Origin: Fidelibacterota bacterium
GTDB lineage: Bacteria > Fidelibacterota > Marinisomatia > SCGC-AAA003-L08 > D37C17
Reading direction: 5' to 3'
DNA: 28,232 nt
Assembly (NCBI GenBank): GCA_002707765.1
Contig: PANV01000007.1
Span: 8,303 to 36,534 of the forward strand
Part shown: positions 1 through 8,045 of the stretch, piece after piece
Position numbering within the stretch: the first letter of the stretch is position 1
Layout: each line of letters begins with the position of its first letter
Notes under the pieces: generated by a model
Told to the model about the DNA's origin: nothing
Database searches by the model: none
Seen by the model: only the letters and a program-made list of their open reading frames with translations
Translations under genes and position numbers: made by a program

Positions 1-1154
1 ACTTGCATATTCAAACTATCTTTTAATTCAATAAGAGTTTGTGGAACTTGATCATTTCTCTTAATATTTTTTATTTCTCTATCTTTAAGAATAAAATTAG
101 AATTTTTTATACATAAGTTCAACATATCTCTTCTATTACCTCTCTCAGGTTTAATAAGCTTTACTTTTTTACCTTTTTTTGATGTTAACCATTCTTCAAT
201 TACTTTTTGGTTAATCAAATTTTTATCAACGATAATCTGAGATGGAATTTCAAGAGTACTATTATAATATTGTATTAAAAAATTATTTAAGACATCTTCA
301 AATTCATTTTCAACTATTTTAAGATTAAATCTTTCTCTGCCTATTAATAAACCGTTTCTAATTCGCATAACAAAACCAATACCAAAACTATTATTATAAG
401 AAACATGAACTATATCTCTATCATAAAAATCATGTGCTAGTCTTTTTTGATTATTTATAAATGAGTCAAGAATACTGATTTGATCTCTATATTTTGCTGC
501 TAACTCATATTCCATATTTTTACTAGAATTAGCCATTAAATCATTCAAAAAAACTTTTACCATTTTATTTTTACCTTTTAGAAATAAAATTACTTTTTTG
601 ATTATATTATTATATTCCCTAGAATCAATTTTATTTTTTGACAAGCAAAAACCACAAAAACATGATACTTTGGAATGTTTAGGCTGATCATGGTCACACG
701 TTCTGATTGGAAAAATTTGATGGATTAACTTTACTGTAGATCTTAAATAATTTACGTCAGTATAAGGACCAAAATAGGTATTACCATCTTTATGTAAATT
801 TTTCTTCCTAATAATCTTAACTTTCGGATATAATTCATTAGTTATAATGATATAAGGAAATGTTTTATCATCCTTTAATAAAATATTGTACTTCGGCTTA
901 TACTCTTTAATCATATTAGCCTCAGTTATCAAAGCTTTAACCTCATCTTCAACTACTAAATATTCTATCTGAGTTGCATGAGAAACCATTATTTGACTTT
1001 TTTTATTTTGATTACTTTTATTGAAATAAGAGCGAACTCTATTTTTAAGATTTTTTGCTTTTCCAATATAAATAATCTCGTTTTTACTATTTTTAAAAAA
1101 ATAAACGCCTGGGTTTTTAGGAAAAGATTTTACTTTATCTTTCAATAAAGACAT
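1..1154 (-). CDS. uvrC: Excinuclease ABC subunit C (UvrC), N-terminal part, cut by window edge
   Basis: UvrC makes the dual incisions of nucleotide excision repair after UvrAB has marked a lesion. The reading frame is open from an ATG at 1154 to the left edge and gives 384 residues of a protein usually near 600, so the RNase H-like nuclease and HhH domains lie outside. Residues 13-95 are a GIY-YIG nuclease domain (GVYFF at 16-20, IYIGKAKNL at 28-36, catalytic-type Glu78 in TEANMIK). Residues around 203-236 fit a UVR motif (UvrB contact). The cysteine cluster expected to hold a [4Fe-4S] centre is present but compressed: C153, C165, C167, C170 (C-x11-C-x-C-x2-C) against C-x11-C-x7-C-x3-C in E. 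coli. It starts 4 nt after the stop of the methylmalonyl-CoA epimerase gene and is the last visible gene of that unit. Confidence 0.95.
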   Translation of the reverse strand, partial: MSLLKDKVKSFPKNPGVYFFKNSKNEIIYIGKAKNLKNRVRSYFNKSNQNKKSQIMVSHATQIEYLVVEDEVKALITEANMIKEYKPKYNILLKDDKTFPYIIITNELYPKVKIIRKKNLHKDGNTYFGPYTDVNYLRSTVKLIHQIFPIRTCDHDQPKHSKVSCFCGFCLSKNKIDSREYNNIIKKVILFLKGKNKMVKVFLNDLMANSSKNMEYELAAKYRDQISILDSFINNQKRLAHDFYDRDIVHVSYNNSFGIGFVMRIRNGLLIGRERFNLKIVENEFEDVLNNFLIQYYNSTLEIPSQIIVDKNLINQKVIEEWLTSKKGKKVKLIKPERGNRRDMLNLCIKNSNFILKDREIKNIKRNDQVPQTLIELKDSLNMQ

Positions 1155-1158
1155 GATA

Positions 1159-1575
1159 TTAATTATCTTGACTTAACTCTATAAGGATACCGGGTGTAGA
1201 TTTAGGATGAATAAAAGTAATTAATTTATTATCTGCACCTGTTCTAGGTGTTTTGTAAATGATTTGTATATTGTTAGAATCTAAAAATTTAATAGCATTA
1301 AAAATATTATCTACTGTAAAAGAAATGTGATGCAGACCTTGACCATTTTTATTTAAAAAATTTTTTATAGTTGAAGTTTCAGTTGAGGGTTCTAATAATT
1401 CAATAACATGGTCATCATCTGCTGCAAAAAATTTAGCAACATTAACTTTTTCACTTTCAATATTTTCTAATTTACTTTCTTTCATACCAAGAAGACTAAA
1501 AATATTTAAATCAGAAATTGAATTTGTAACGACAGCTACATGATCTATTTTTAATATTTTAAAATTTCTTTCCAA
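1159..1575 (-). CDS. mce: Methylmalonyl-CoA epimerase
   Basis: This 138-residue vicinal-oxygen-chelate (glyoxalase-fold) protein is the size of methylmalonyl-CoA epimerase, which interconverts (S)- and (R)-methylmalonyl-CoA between propionyl-CoA carboxylase and methylmalonyl-CoA mutase. Likely metal ligands are His12 (in KIDHVAVV), His82/His83 (GLHHISFTVDN) and Glu133 (ILIELSQ), matching the family pattern. The start codon is TTG at 1575, directly after the TAG stop of rimO; no in-frame ATG occurs before residue 31, which would delete the His12 strand, so TTG is the only sensible start. A GGAG lies 14 nt upstream inside rimO. Translation is probably coupled to rimO. MeaB, the mutase chaperone, is encoded in the same unit, which strongly supports this role over other VOC enzymes. 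Confidence 0.9.
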   Translation of the reverse strand: MERNFKILKIDHVAVVTNSISDLNIFSLLGMKESKLENIESEKVNVAKFFAADDDHVIELLEPSTETSTIKNFLNKNGQGLHHISFTVDNIFNAIKFLDSNNIQIIYKTPRTGADNKLITFIHPKSTPGILIELSQDN

Positions 1576-2877
1576 CTATTTTTCTACAACTCCTAAAACG
1601 TCATACTCAAAAGCTTCTTTAATTCTTACATCATAAATTCTACCTGATTTTAAGGCTTGATCAATCTTAACATAGTTATCAATTTCAGGAGCATCTCGAT
1701 AAGACCTACCTAGAGACCAACCTTCTTTTTCATCAACAATATCAATTAAAATTTTTTCAACAGAACCTAGCCTGTTAATATTTTTTTCATAATTAATTTT
1801 TTGTTGCAACATCATTATTGTTTCAAATCTTTCCTGTTTGACTGGCTTTGGAACATCATCATCATATACCTTAGCTCCATGAGTACCTTCTTCTTCTGAA
1901 TATTGAAACACTCCTAATCGATCAAATCTAACTTCCTGAACAAAATCACATAACTCTTTAAATTCTTTATCAGTTTCACCTGGAAAACCAACAATTATAC
2001 TTGTTCTAATAGAAATTTCTTTATTTGCCTTTCTCAAAAAATCAATTTTTTTCTTTATACCGGATGAGTTTAACCCTCTTTTCATATTTCTTAAAATCTT
2101 GTCAGAACCATGTTGTGTAGGCATATCTATATATGGAATTAGTTTCTCTAAGTAAGAAAATCTTTTAATAACTTCTTTATGTAAATGAGATGGATGAGCA
2201 TAATGCAACCTTATCCATTCTATATTATTTATTTTATCTAATAAATCTAAAAGTTCATGCAATGATGACTTAGGTTTCAAATCAGAGCCATATGAAGTAG
2301 AATCTTGTGCAATTATCAATAACTCTTTTACATCATTATCTGCTAACCTCTGTGCTTCAACGAGATTAGTTTCAAGAGTATTACTCATTTGTAAGCCACG
2401 CATTGCAGGAATTGAACAAAAACTGCAAACATTATCACAACCCTCAGCAATTTTTAAATACGCATAATGCTTAGGTGTTAGAATGGACCTATAATAGTCA
2501 GGATCATCTTTCTTAAAATCTTTACCGGTTAAATAACTCAAAACCATATTATGATCGTTCGTACCAAAAAACTTATCTACTTCTGGCATTTCTTTAACTA
2601 AATCTGAACCATATCTTTCAGAAAAACAGCCCATAACTAATAATTTTTTTAAGTTTGAATTTGTTTTTAAGGAAGCGCAATCTAAAATCGTATCCACAGA
2701 TTCTTCTCTAGCTGTATCCAAAAAACCACATGTATTAACAATGATAACATCTGCTTTGTCAGTGTTAGACACTAAATTAAAACCTTCTTTTTTCAAACCT
2801 CCAATTAAAATCTCAGAATCAACTAAATTTTTTGCACAACCCAAACTGACAAGTGATATATTCTTATCTAAACTCAT
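1576..2877 (-). CDS. rimO: Ribosomal protein S12 methylthiotransferase RimO
   Basis: This radical-SAM methylthiotransferase adds a methylthio group to the conserved aspartate of ribosomal protein S12. Domains: N-terminal UPF0004 domain with Cys14, Cys50 and Cys84 for the auxiliary [4Fe-4S] cluster; radical SAM core with C147-x3-C151-x2-C154 (EGCDNVCSFC); C-terminal TRAM domain from about residue 370. The SLGCAKNLVDSE opening and the GRSYRDAPEID stretch are typical of RimO and not of its tRNA-modifying relative MiaB. At 433 residues the length is normal. The gene starts 1 nt after the ftsY stop and ends directly against the TTG start of the epimerase gene. The role follows from family signatures and nothing unusual was seen. 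Confidence 0.95.
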   Translation of the reverse strand: MSLDKNISLVSLGCAKNLVDSEILIGGLKKEGFNLVSNTDKADVIIVNTCGFLDTAREESVDTILDCASLKTNSNLKKLLVMGCFSERYGSDLVKEMPEVDKFFGTNDHNMVLSYLTGKDFKKDDPDYYRSILTPKHYAYLKIAEGCDNVCSFCSIPAMRGLQMSNTLETNLVEAQRLADNDVKELLIIAQDSTSYGSDLKPKSSLHELLDLLDKINNIEWIRLHYAHPSHLHKEVIKRFSYLEKLIPYIDMPTQHGSDKILRNMKRGLNSSGIKKKIDFLRKANKEISIRTSIIVGFPGETDKEFKELCDFVQEVRFDRLGVFQYSEEEGTHGAKVYDDDVPKPVKQERFETIMMLQQKINYEKNINRLGSVEKILIDIVDEKEGWSLGRSYRDAPEIDNYVKIDQALKSGRIYDVRIKEAFEYDVLGVVEK

Positions 2878-2878
2878 A

Positions 2879-3763
2879 TTATTTTTCTTTCAAATCAATC
2901 AGCGATTTTAAATAATCTTCAAAATTAAACTCTACAATATCACTAACTTTTTCTCCAGTTCCAATAAAGGAAATTGGAAGTTTGAATTTTTCCACTATTG
3001 ACATTACTATACCTCCTTTTGATGTACCATCCATCTTATTTAATATAACATTATCAATAGGAACATAATTAGAAAAATTTTCTATTTGAGAAATAGAATT
3101 TTGACCAAAATTTGCATCTATATTTATTGCAATACTTATATCATCAGTTAGTTTTGAAATCACCCTGAAAATTTTTTCTAATTCTTTCATTAAATTTTCA
3201 GAATTTTGTAATCTACCTGCAGTATCAATAATTATATAATCAGTGTTTTTAGACAATCCAGATTGAACTCCATCGAATGCTACAGATGCTGGATCCGAAC
3301 TCATTTCATTTGATATAAAATCTATTTTCAACTTATCAGACCATAACTTTAACTGATTAACTGCTGCTGCTCTGTAAGTATCAGCAGCTACTAATGATAC
3401 TTTATTATTTTTCAATTTGAAATAATTAGCAATTTTTGCACATGAAGTAGTTTTACCAACACCATTAACACCAACCATTAAAATCACTTTATTAAATTTA
3501 ACATGTTCAATACAATTTAAGTTTTGTTTAAAAGATTTATAAAGAGCTTTTTGCCAGTTCTTACTATTCTTATTTTCATTCCGGATTGTTTCTATTGTTT
3601 TCTCAACAATACTCCAACTAATATCTGCACTTAATAGACATTCTTCAATCGATTCGTAATCTTCAGTACTTAAAGAATCAATATTTAATAAATTATCAAA
3701 AGTATTTGAGATATTTTTTCGAGTATTGGTAATACTAGAAAATATTTTATCAAAGAAACTCAT
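2879..3763 (-). CDS. ftsY: Signal recognition particle receptor FtsY
   Basis: FtsY is the membrane-associated GTPase that receives SRP-bound ribosomes at the Sec translocon. The 294 residues comprise a helical N domain (about 1-85) and a G domain: P-loop GVNGVGKTT (98-106), DTYRAAAV (128-135), DTAGR (180-184), the insertion-box region ending DANFGQNS (216-223), the guanine-specificity motif NKMDG (242-246) and GTGEK (268-272). There is essentially no acidic A domain, so this is a minimal FtsY like those of many reduced genomes. The specificity motif is NKMD where most FtsY proteins have TKLD. The ATG at 3763 overlaps the pgsA stop as ATGA, indicating translational coupling. Neighbouring tatC puts two protein-export genes in one unit. 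Confidence 0.95.
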   Translation of the reverse strand: MSFFDKIFSSITNTRKNISNTFDNLLNIDSLSTEDYESIEECLLSADISWSIVEKTIETIRNENKNSKNWQKALYKSFKQNLNCIEHVKFNKVILMVGVNGVGKTTSCAKIANYFKLKNNKVSLVAADTYRAAAVNQLKLWSDKLKIDFISNEMSSDPASVAFDGVQSGLSKNTDYIIIDTAGRLQNSENLMKELEKIFRVISKLTDDISIAINIDANFGQNSISQIENFSNYVPIDNVILNKMDGTSKGGIVMSIVEKFKLPISFIGTGEKVSDIVEFNFEDYLKSLIDLKEK

Positions 3764-4329
3764 AAACTTCTAACTTTTTTTAATTCTCTAAAATATGTAA
3801 ACGTACTTGAAATCATCATAATCATAGATAAAACATAAAATACATATGCAATAGTGGTATTAATTTCATAAATAAAAAGAATTATCATTATCGATGAGAA
3901 AAAAATGAATAACTTCCCTGCTAGATTGGCCTGTGGAACATGATTTTTATTTATAATATTAAATAGACTTATTGTTACAAGTATCATATCTCTAATAAAT
4001 AACATAACATAAAAAAATAAAAAGAGATTAAACGAAGAAAAAATCATATAATCTTTATCAATTAAAAAAATTAAAACAACCAAAAAACAAGACTTGTCAG
4101 CTAATGGATCGATAATTTTACCAAAATCTGTTACACAACTTGATATTCTAGCAAAGTAGCCGTCGAGAATATCAGATATTACAATATAAATAATAATCAA
4201 AATTGAAAGTTTGATATAATAAGGGTTAGTTGAAAAATTTTCAAAACAATAAACTAGAGGACCAGCCATAAGCATTCTAGAAATACTTAAAAAATTTGCA
4301 AGATTATATATTGTTTTTTTTCTATTCAA
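3760..4329 (-). CDS. pgsA: CDP-alcohol phosphatidyltransferase, PgsA-like
   Basis: A 189-residue integral membrane enzyme of the CDP-alcohol phosphatidyltransferase family, most likely forming phosphatidylglycerophosphate from CDP-diacylglycerol and glycerol-3-phosphate. The full signature D-x2-DG-x2-AR-x8-G-x3-D-x3-D is visible, with Asp53, Asp56, Asp74 and Asp78 as metal and substrate ligands. About five to six hydrophobic segments follow or precede it. The start is TTG at 4329, one base after the stop of the polyprenyl synthase gene; it supplies the usual N-terminus leading into LANFLSISRML. The next ATG (Met19) would remove that region. The 3' end overlaps ftsY by four bases. Other CDP-alcohol transferases (for example phosphatidylserine or archaetidyl-phosphate synthases) share this motif, so exact substrate is inferred. 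Confidence 0.82.
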   Translation of the reverse strand: MNRKKTIYNLANFLSISRMLMAGPLVYCFENFSTNPYYIKLSILIIIYIVISDILDGYFARISSCVTDFGKIIDPLADKSCFLVVLIFLIDKDYMIFSSFNLFLFFYVMLFIRDMILVTISLFNIINKNHVPQANLAGKLFIFFSSIMIILFIYEINTTIAYVFYVLSMIMMISSTFTYFRELKKVRSL

Positions 4330-4330
4330 G

Positions 4331-5320
4331 TTAATATTTTCTATTAATATTAAAATCTACTGCTTCTATTAAAGAATCTTTATAGACTGAATCAGGAAAT
4401 TTATTTAGCTCATTAATTGCCATTTCTGAGTAATACTTGATTTTATCATTCGAATAATCTACACCTCCAGAATCTAAAATCATTCTTTTAATCTTACTAA
4501 CTTCATTTCTATTTATGAATTTTTTAATTTTAATTAAAAAATCTTTCTTTTCTCGTTTATTATACTTTCCTAGTAAGTGAATATACGGTAATGTTAGCAT
4601 ATTTTTCTTTAAATCTAAATTTGAAGATTTCCCGGTATTTTCTATATTACCTATAACATCAAAAATATCATCTTTTATTTGATAGGCAATACCAAGATAT
4701 TCTCCATAATTTTTTATTGCTATGCATAGTTCTTTTTCTTCTTTATTATTACTATAAAAACCTAAATAACAGGAAGCAGAAATCAATGAAGCTGTTTTAT
4801 CCGCAATCATTTTTAAATATTCAGTTTCTGTCATACTTTTATTCATTGCTTTTTCAATTTGAAAAATTTCACCTTCACTTAACCTTTTAGAAACTTCTGA
4901 TAAAATATCTATGCAATGCAGATCTTGAAATTTTGCTATATTTATTAAAGATTTAGAGAATAAATAATCACCAATTAAGATAGAAATTTTATTTTTCCAT
5001 ATTTTATTAATTGTTGGCCAACCTCTTCTTATATCAGCATCATCTACCACATCATCATGTAACAGTGTAGCCACGTGCAAGCACTCTACTGTTGAGGCTG
5101 ACAAGAAAGATAATTTATTGGGCCTTTCATTTAATAAGCGTGAACTGAGAAGGCATAATATTGAACGAAATTGTTTACCTTTAGTTTTTATCATATAACT
5201 AACAACAGAATTAATGATTTTTACATTAGACTTTAAATTATTTTGTAAAAAAACATCAAATTCATTCATGTCACTATCAATGGGTTTTTTTATTTTTTTT
5301 ATAATTTTAGACATTTTCAT
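4331..5320 (-). CDS. ispB: Polyprenyl diphosphate synthase (long-chain trans type)
   Basis: A 329-residue trans-isoprenyl diphosphate synthase that condenses isopentenyl diphosphate onto allylic diphosphates, probably making the side chain of the respiratory quinone. The first Asp-rich motif is DDVVD (89-93) in the context ATLLHDDVVDDADIRRG, almost identical to E. coli IspB, with small residues ahead of it as expected for long-chain products. The second is DDIFD (217-221). Lys49 and Arg52 in the GKQFR stretch fit the diphosphate-binding positions. Start ATG at 5320 overlaps the tatC stop as ATGA; an alternative ATG two codons later is possible. The gene name is by analogy and chain length cannot be read from sequence alone. 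It sits one base upstream of the PgsA-like gene. Confidence 0.85.
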   Translation of the reverse strand: MKMSKIIKKIKKPIDSDMNEFDVFLQNNLKSNVKIINSVVSYMIKTKGKQFRSILCLLSSRLLNERPNKLSFLSASTVECLHVATLLHDDVVDDADIRRGWPTINKIWKNKISILIGDYLFSKSLINIAKFQDLHCIDILSEVSKRLSEGEIFQIEKAMNKSMTETEYLKMIADKTASLISASCYLGFYSNNKEEKELCIAIKNYGEYLGIAYQIKDDIFDVIGNIENTGKSSNLDLKKNMLTLPYIHLLGKYNKREKKDFLIKIKKFINRNEVSKIKRMILDSGGVDYSNDKIKYYSEMAINELNKFPDSVYKDSLIEAVDFNINRKY

Positions 5321-6027
5321 TTAAAAATTTTTAGTATAAAAATTGAAAACTCATAGAGTAATAATAATGGTATCGCAATCATTAATTGACTTATTGGATC
5401 TGGAGGTGATAAAATAGCGGCCAAAATAAAAAATATTACAATTATAAACCTTCTATTTGATCTTAAACTTGAAAGATTTGTAAATCCAATTTTTGTTAGA
5501 AAAAAAATAAATATAGGCAGCTGATACATAAGTGAAGAAATTATTAATATCCATATCAAATAAACTAAATAATTTTCTAGAGTATAATTTAAGGAAATCA
5601 TATCAAGTGGTAAAGAAATGTTATTGAAAAAGTTTAAAGAAAAAGGTATCAAAATATAATAACCAAATAGAAGACCAAATAAAAATAATGATGAAGCCAT
5701 AAAAATAAATAAAATAATCTTATAAGTTTTAAATTTATTATCCAGTGCAGGTAAAGTAAACATCAAAAATTGATATACAATTACAGGGAAAGAAAAAATC
5801 ACACCAAAAAAAAATGAAATGATTATTTTGGTTGAGAAAATACTAGTTATCTTTAATGCTTGTAGATTTACGTTTGTATCGTTTATTGGATTTAATAAAA
5901 AAGAAATAATTAAATTTGAATAGTAGTATCCTACAATAGCAAAAAAAATAAACGCAATTAATGAATTTAAAATTCTAGACCTCATTTCTTGAAGATGCTC
6001 TAAAAAAGTCATTTCAGTATTACTCAT
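5317..6027 (-). CDS. tatC: Sec-independent protein translocase subunit TatC
   Basis: TatC is the membrane receptor of the twin-arginine pathway that exports folded proteins. The 236-residue protein has six hydrophobic segments and the conserved N-terminal cytosolic stretch FLEHLQEMRSR (8-18, with Glu10, Arg16 and Arg18), the periplasmic loop around FPVIVYQF (80-87) and the segment LSPPDPISQ...YE (206-226) that recurs in the family. It starts at 6027 in an ATGA overlap with the meaB stop and ends in another ATGA overlap with the polyprenyl synthase gene. No tatA/E gene is present in the window, so its partner must be encoded elsewhere. Confidence 0.95.
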   Translation of the reverse strand: MSNTEMTFLEHLQEMRSRILNSLIAFIFFAIVGYYYSNLIISFLLNPINDTNVNLQALKITSIFSTKIIISFFFGVIFSFPVIVYQFLMFTLPALDNKFKTYKIILFIFMASSLFLFGLLFGYYILIPFSLNFFNNISLPLDMISLNYTLENYLVYLIWILIISSLMYQLPIFIFFLTKIGFTNLSSLRSNRRFIIVIFFILAAILSPPDPISQLMIAIPLLLLYEFSIFILKIFK

Positions 6028-6956
6028 GATATATCCTTCAACTTTTTTATAATAGAACTTAAACTAATTTTTTGAATTTTCTTTTTTCTAAAGAAATCTT
6101 CTATGAAATTTAATCTATTGCTTGTCCAAAAAGAATCTTCAAAATTTTTCACAATTTCATTTTTAATTTTCTTAATAAATCTCTTATTATTTTTAAAATC
6201 AAAACCATCTGAATCTAATAAAAATTTTTTGTGCTTTTCTAAATTTTTATAAAGTTCATCAATACCTATATTCTCAATTGCAACTGTTTTAATGATTTCA
6301 GGTATCCATTTTTTATTTTTAACTAGCTGTAACATATTTGTTAATATTATAAATAATTTATCAGCATCTTCTCTTTCTGATTTATTTATAACATATAAGT
6401 CAGCTATTTCAATTAAACCTGCCTTCATAATCTGTATATCATCACCAGATTCTGGAACTAAAACTACCACTACAGAATCAACTGATTCTATTACATCTAA
6501 TTCAATTTGTCCTACACCCACTGTCTCAATTATAATTATATCAAAACCAATAAAGTCAATTAAGTCTGCAATAGTATCTATATCATATGAAAGACCACCT
6601 TTACTTCCCCTTGAAGCTAAACTTCTAATAAAAACTTCTTTGTCATCATAAAATTGGTTTATTCTTATTCTATCTCCTAACACCGATCCATTACTGAATG
6701 GACTAGTAGGATCTACTAATAATGCACAAACAGTTTTATTTTCAGATCTATATTTTTTAATTAACCTATTTGTTATAGAACTTTTTCCTGCACCGGGAGG
6801 TCCAGTAATACCTATTCTTATAGAAGTACTTTTTTTAAATTGAATTTTACTTAAAAGAAATGCTTTTAATTCTGTATCGTTTTCTATTGCTGAAATTGCC
6901 TTAGCAATGAAATTATGCTTTTTAGATTTTAAATTCTCTAAAAAATTTTCATACAT
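6024..6956 (-). CDS. meaB: Methylmalonyl-CoA mutase-associated G3E GTPase MeaB (ArgK family)
   Basis: MeaB is a P-loop GTPase that guards adenosylcobalamin loading and reactivation of methylmalonyl-CoA mutase. In 310 residues: P-loop GITGPPGAGKS (49-59), the family motif VDPTSPFSNGSVLGDR (81-96), RSLASRGSKGG (111-121), ETVGVGQ (144-150) and the guanine-specificity motif NKSE (191-194, where NKAD is usual). It begins at 6956, ten bases after the regulator stop, and overlaps tatC by ATGA. No mutase or cobalamin gene is adjacent, but methylmalonyl-CoA epimerase is encoded five genes downstream in the same unit, so a B12-dependent propionate/succinate route is implied. The NKSE change keeps Asn-Lys but replaces the Asp by Glu, two positions on; activity is probably retained. 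Confidence 0.92.
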   Translation of the reverse strand: MYENFLENLKSKKHNFIAKAISAIENDTELKAFLLSKIQFKKSTSIRIGITGPPGAGKSSITNRLIKKYRSENKTVCALLVDPTSPFSNGSVLGDRIRINQFYDDKEVFIRSLASRGSKGGLSYDIDTIADLIDFIGFDIIIIETVGVGQIELDVIESVDSVVVVLVPESGDDIQIMKAGLIEIADLYVINKSEREDADKLFIILTNMLQLVKNKKWIPEIIKTVAIENIGIDELYKNLEKHKKFLLDSDGFDFKNNKRFIKKIKNEIVKNFEDSFWTSNRLNFIEDFFRKKKIQKISLSSIIKKLKDIS

Positions 6957-6966
6957 TTTAATTGAC

Positions 6967-7644
6967 TTACCCGAAATATCTCTTAAAATTATTGTAATCT
7001 GGAATCATTAACTTATGTCCTTTTTTAATAAGCATATTTCTATCTTCAAATAATTTTAAAATCCTAGAAACAGTTTCTCTAGATGTACCAGACATATTAG
7101 CAATATCTTGCTGAAATGGGAGATTATCAATGGTTACCTTGCCTTTAACTATCACTCCAAGTTCTTCAGCTAAATTTAGAATTGAAACACCTATCCTATG
7201 TTCAGCATCAGATAGAGATAATGCTTCAATATGCTGATCAGATTTTCTAATCCTGTTTGCAAGCTCAGCCATTAATGAAAATGATATTTCAAAATTTTCT
7301 TTTAATAATCTTAAAAAGTCCTCACTTCTAATAGCATAAAGCTCACAATTTTCTTGAGCAAGTACATTAGCTGAACGAGACTCACCATCAATTACTGACA
7401 TTTCACCTACCATATCATTTTCGCCCATTAAAGATAGTATTACTTCTTTACCTTCATCATTGACTCTAGTAATTTTGACCGTACCTTTCTTTACTAAAAA
7501 AACTACATCTCCATATTCTTCTTCTAAAATAATCATACTACCCTTAGGATACTCTCTCAAGGTAAAATATTTTTTTATTTCATTAATTTTTTCATCGCTC
7601 AGATGTGAAAATATATTAACATCTTTTAAGAATTCTTCTATCAT
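6967..7644 (-). CDS. Crp/Fnr-family transcriptional regulator
   Basis: A 225-residue regulator with an N-terminal cyclic-nucleotide-binding beta-barrel (about 10-115), a dimerisation helix (115-140) and a C-terminal winged helix-turn-helix (about 175-210), whose recognition helix reads TSRETVSRILKLFE as in Crp/Fnr proteins. The phosphate-binding cassette GEMSVIDGESRS keeps Gly80-Glu81 and Arg90-Ser91, so a cyclic nucleotide is a plausible ligand. The N-terminal cysteines of Fnr that hold an oxygen-sensing Fe-S cluster are absent (the only Cys is Cys100). It is the first gene of the minus-strand unit running to uvrC and is divergent from rpsT. Autoregulation from the shared intergenic region is likely but not shown. 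Confidence 0.9.
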   Translation of the reverse strand: MIEEFLKDVNIFSHLSDEKINEIKKYFTLREYPKGSMIILEEEYGDVVFLVKKGTVKITRVNDEGKEVILSLMGENDMVGEMSVIDGESRSANVLAQENCELYAIRSEDFLRLLKENFEISFSLMAELANRIRKSDQHIEALSLSDAEHRIGVSILNLAEELGVIVKGKVTIDNLPFQQDIANMSGTSRETVSRILKLFEDRNMLIKKGHKLMIPDYNNFKRYFG

Positions 7645-7794
7645 TATTATCTCCTAGAATTTTAATAATTGCGGCCTATATAGTTTAAAATTTAGAATAA
7701 TTATTTCCAATCAAGAAAATAAATAATTAATATTTGCACTAAATAGTAAATAATTGTTTATATTTACGATCTCAATAATAAAAGAAAGTAAGTA
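7645..7794. promoter_or_regulatory. Divergent intergenic region between the regulator and rpsT
   Basis: This 150-base AT-rich gap is one of only two divergent spacers in the window, so it must hold promoters for both directions. For rpsT the best visible candidate is TTGCAC (7734-7739), a 17-base spacer, and TTTATA (7757-7762), followed by a weak purine-rich GAAAG before the ATG at 7795. For the regulator the AGGAG at 7651-7655 is clear, but no convincing -35/-10 pair was found. AT bias makes chance matches frequent, so individual boxes are low confidence; only the functional assignment of the gap is firm. Confidence 0.45.
7651..7655 (-). promoter_or_regulatory. Shine-Dalgarno AGGAG of the Crp/Fnr regulator
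   Basis: AGGAG on the minus strand sits 6 nt before the ATG at 7644. This consensus site fixes the start and shows that this genome uses canonical Shine-Dalgarno signals at some unit-leading genes. Confidence 0.75.
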
Positions 7795-8043
7795 ATGAGT
7801 GCAAAAGGTTCAGTATTAAAAAGAGTTAGACAATCTAGAAAATCTAATTTCAGAAATAGATACTACAAATCTAAGATGAATACAGCAATAAAGAAATTTA
7901 TTGCAATGGAAAAGAAAGAAGCTGAAACTAGCTTTCCTAGAATCATTAAACTAATTGATCAAGTTTCATCTAAGGGTATCATTCATAAAAATAAAGCTAA
8001 TAACAAAAAATCTAAATTAGCTCTACATCTTAATAGTAAATAA
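7795..8043 (+). CDS. rpsT: 30S ribosomal protein S20
   Basis: A small, highly basic 82-residue protein with the S20 pattern: an N-terminal SAKGSVLKRVRQSRKSNFRNR run followed by YKSKMNTAIKKF and a Lys-rich helical C-terminus. S20 binds 16S rRNA early in 30S assembly. It is one of only two plus-strand genes. Its stop lies two bases from the guaB stop on the opposite strand, leaving no room for a separate terminator. Length is normal for the family. Confidence 0.95.
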   Translation: MSAKGSVLKRVRQSRKSNFRNRYYKSKMNTAIKKFIAMEKKEAETSFPRIIKLIDQVSSKGIIHKNKANNKKSKLALHLNSK

Positions 8044-8045
8044 AT

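Noticed and set aside
5281..5310. Homopolymer T runs near the polyprenyl synthase start as a programmed slippage site
   Set aside because: Runs of 6-9 A or T occur throughout the window in intact frames, and no alternative frame product is evident here.
6292..6651. 119-codon open frame on the plus strand inside meaB
   Set aside because: It lies wholly antisense to a gene with full family motifs, its product is low-complexity Ser/Ile/Thr-rich, and no ribosome binding site was seen. The same reasoning excludes the other antisense frames (for example 13693-13935, 23728-23973, 26098-26373).
7696..7705. AATAATTATT palindrome as a Crp/Fnr operator
   Set aside because: It is purely A/T in a very AT-rich spacer, and lacks a TGTGA- or TTGAT-like half-site, so chance is the simpler explanation.
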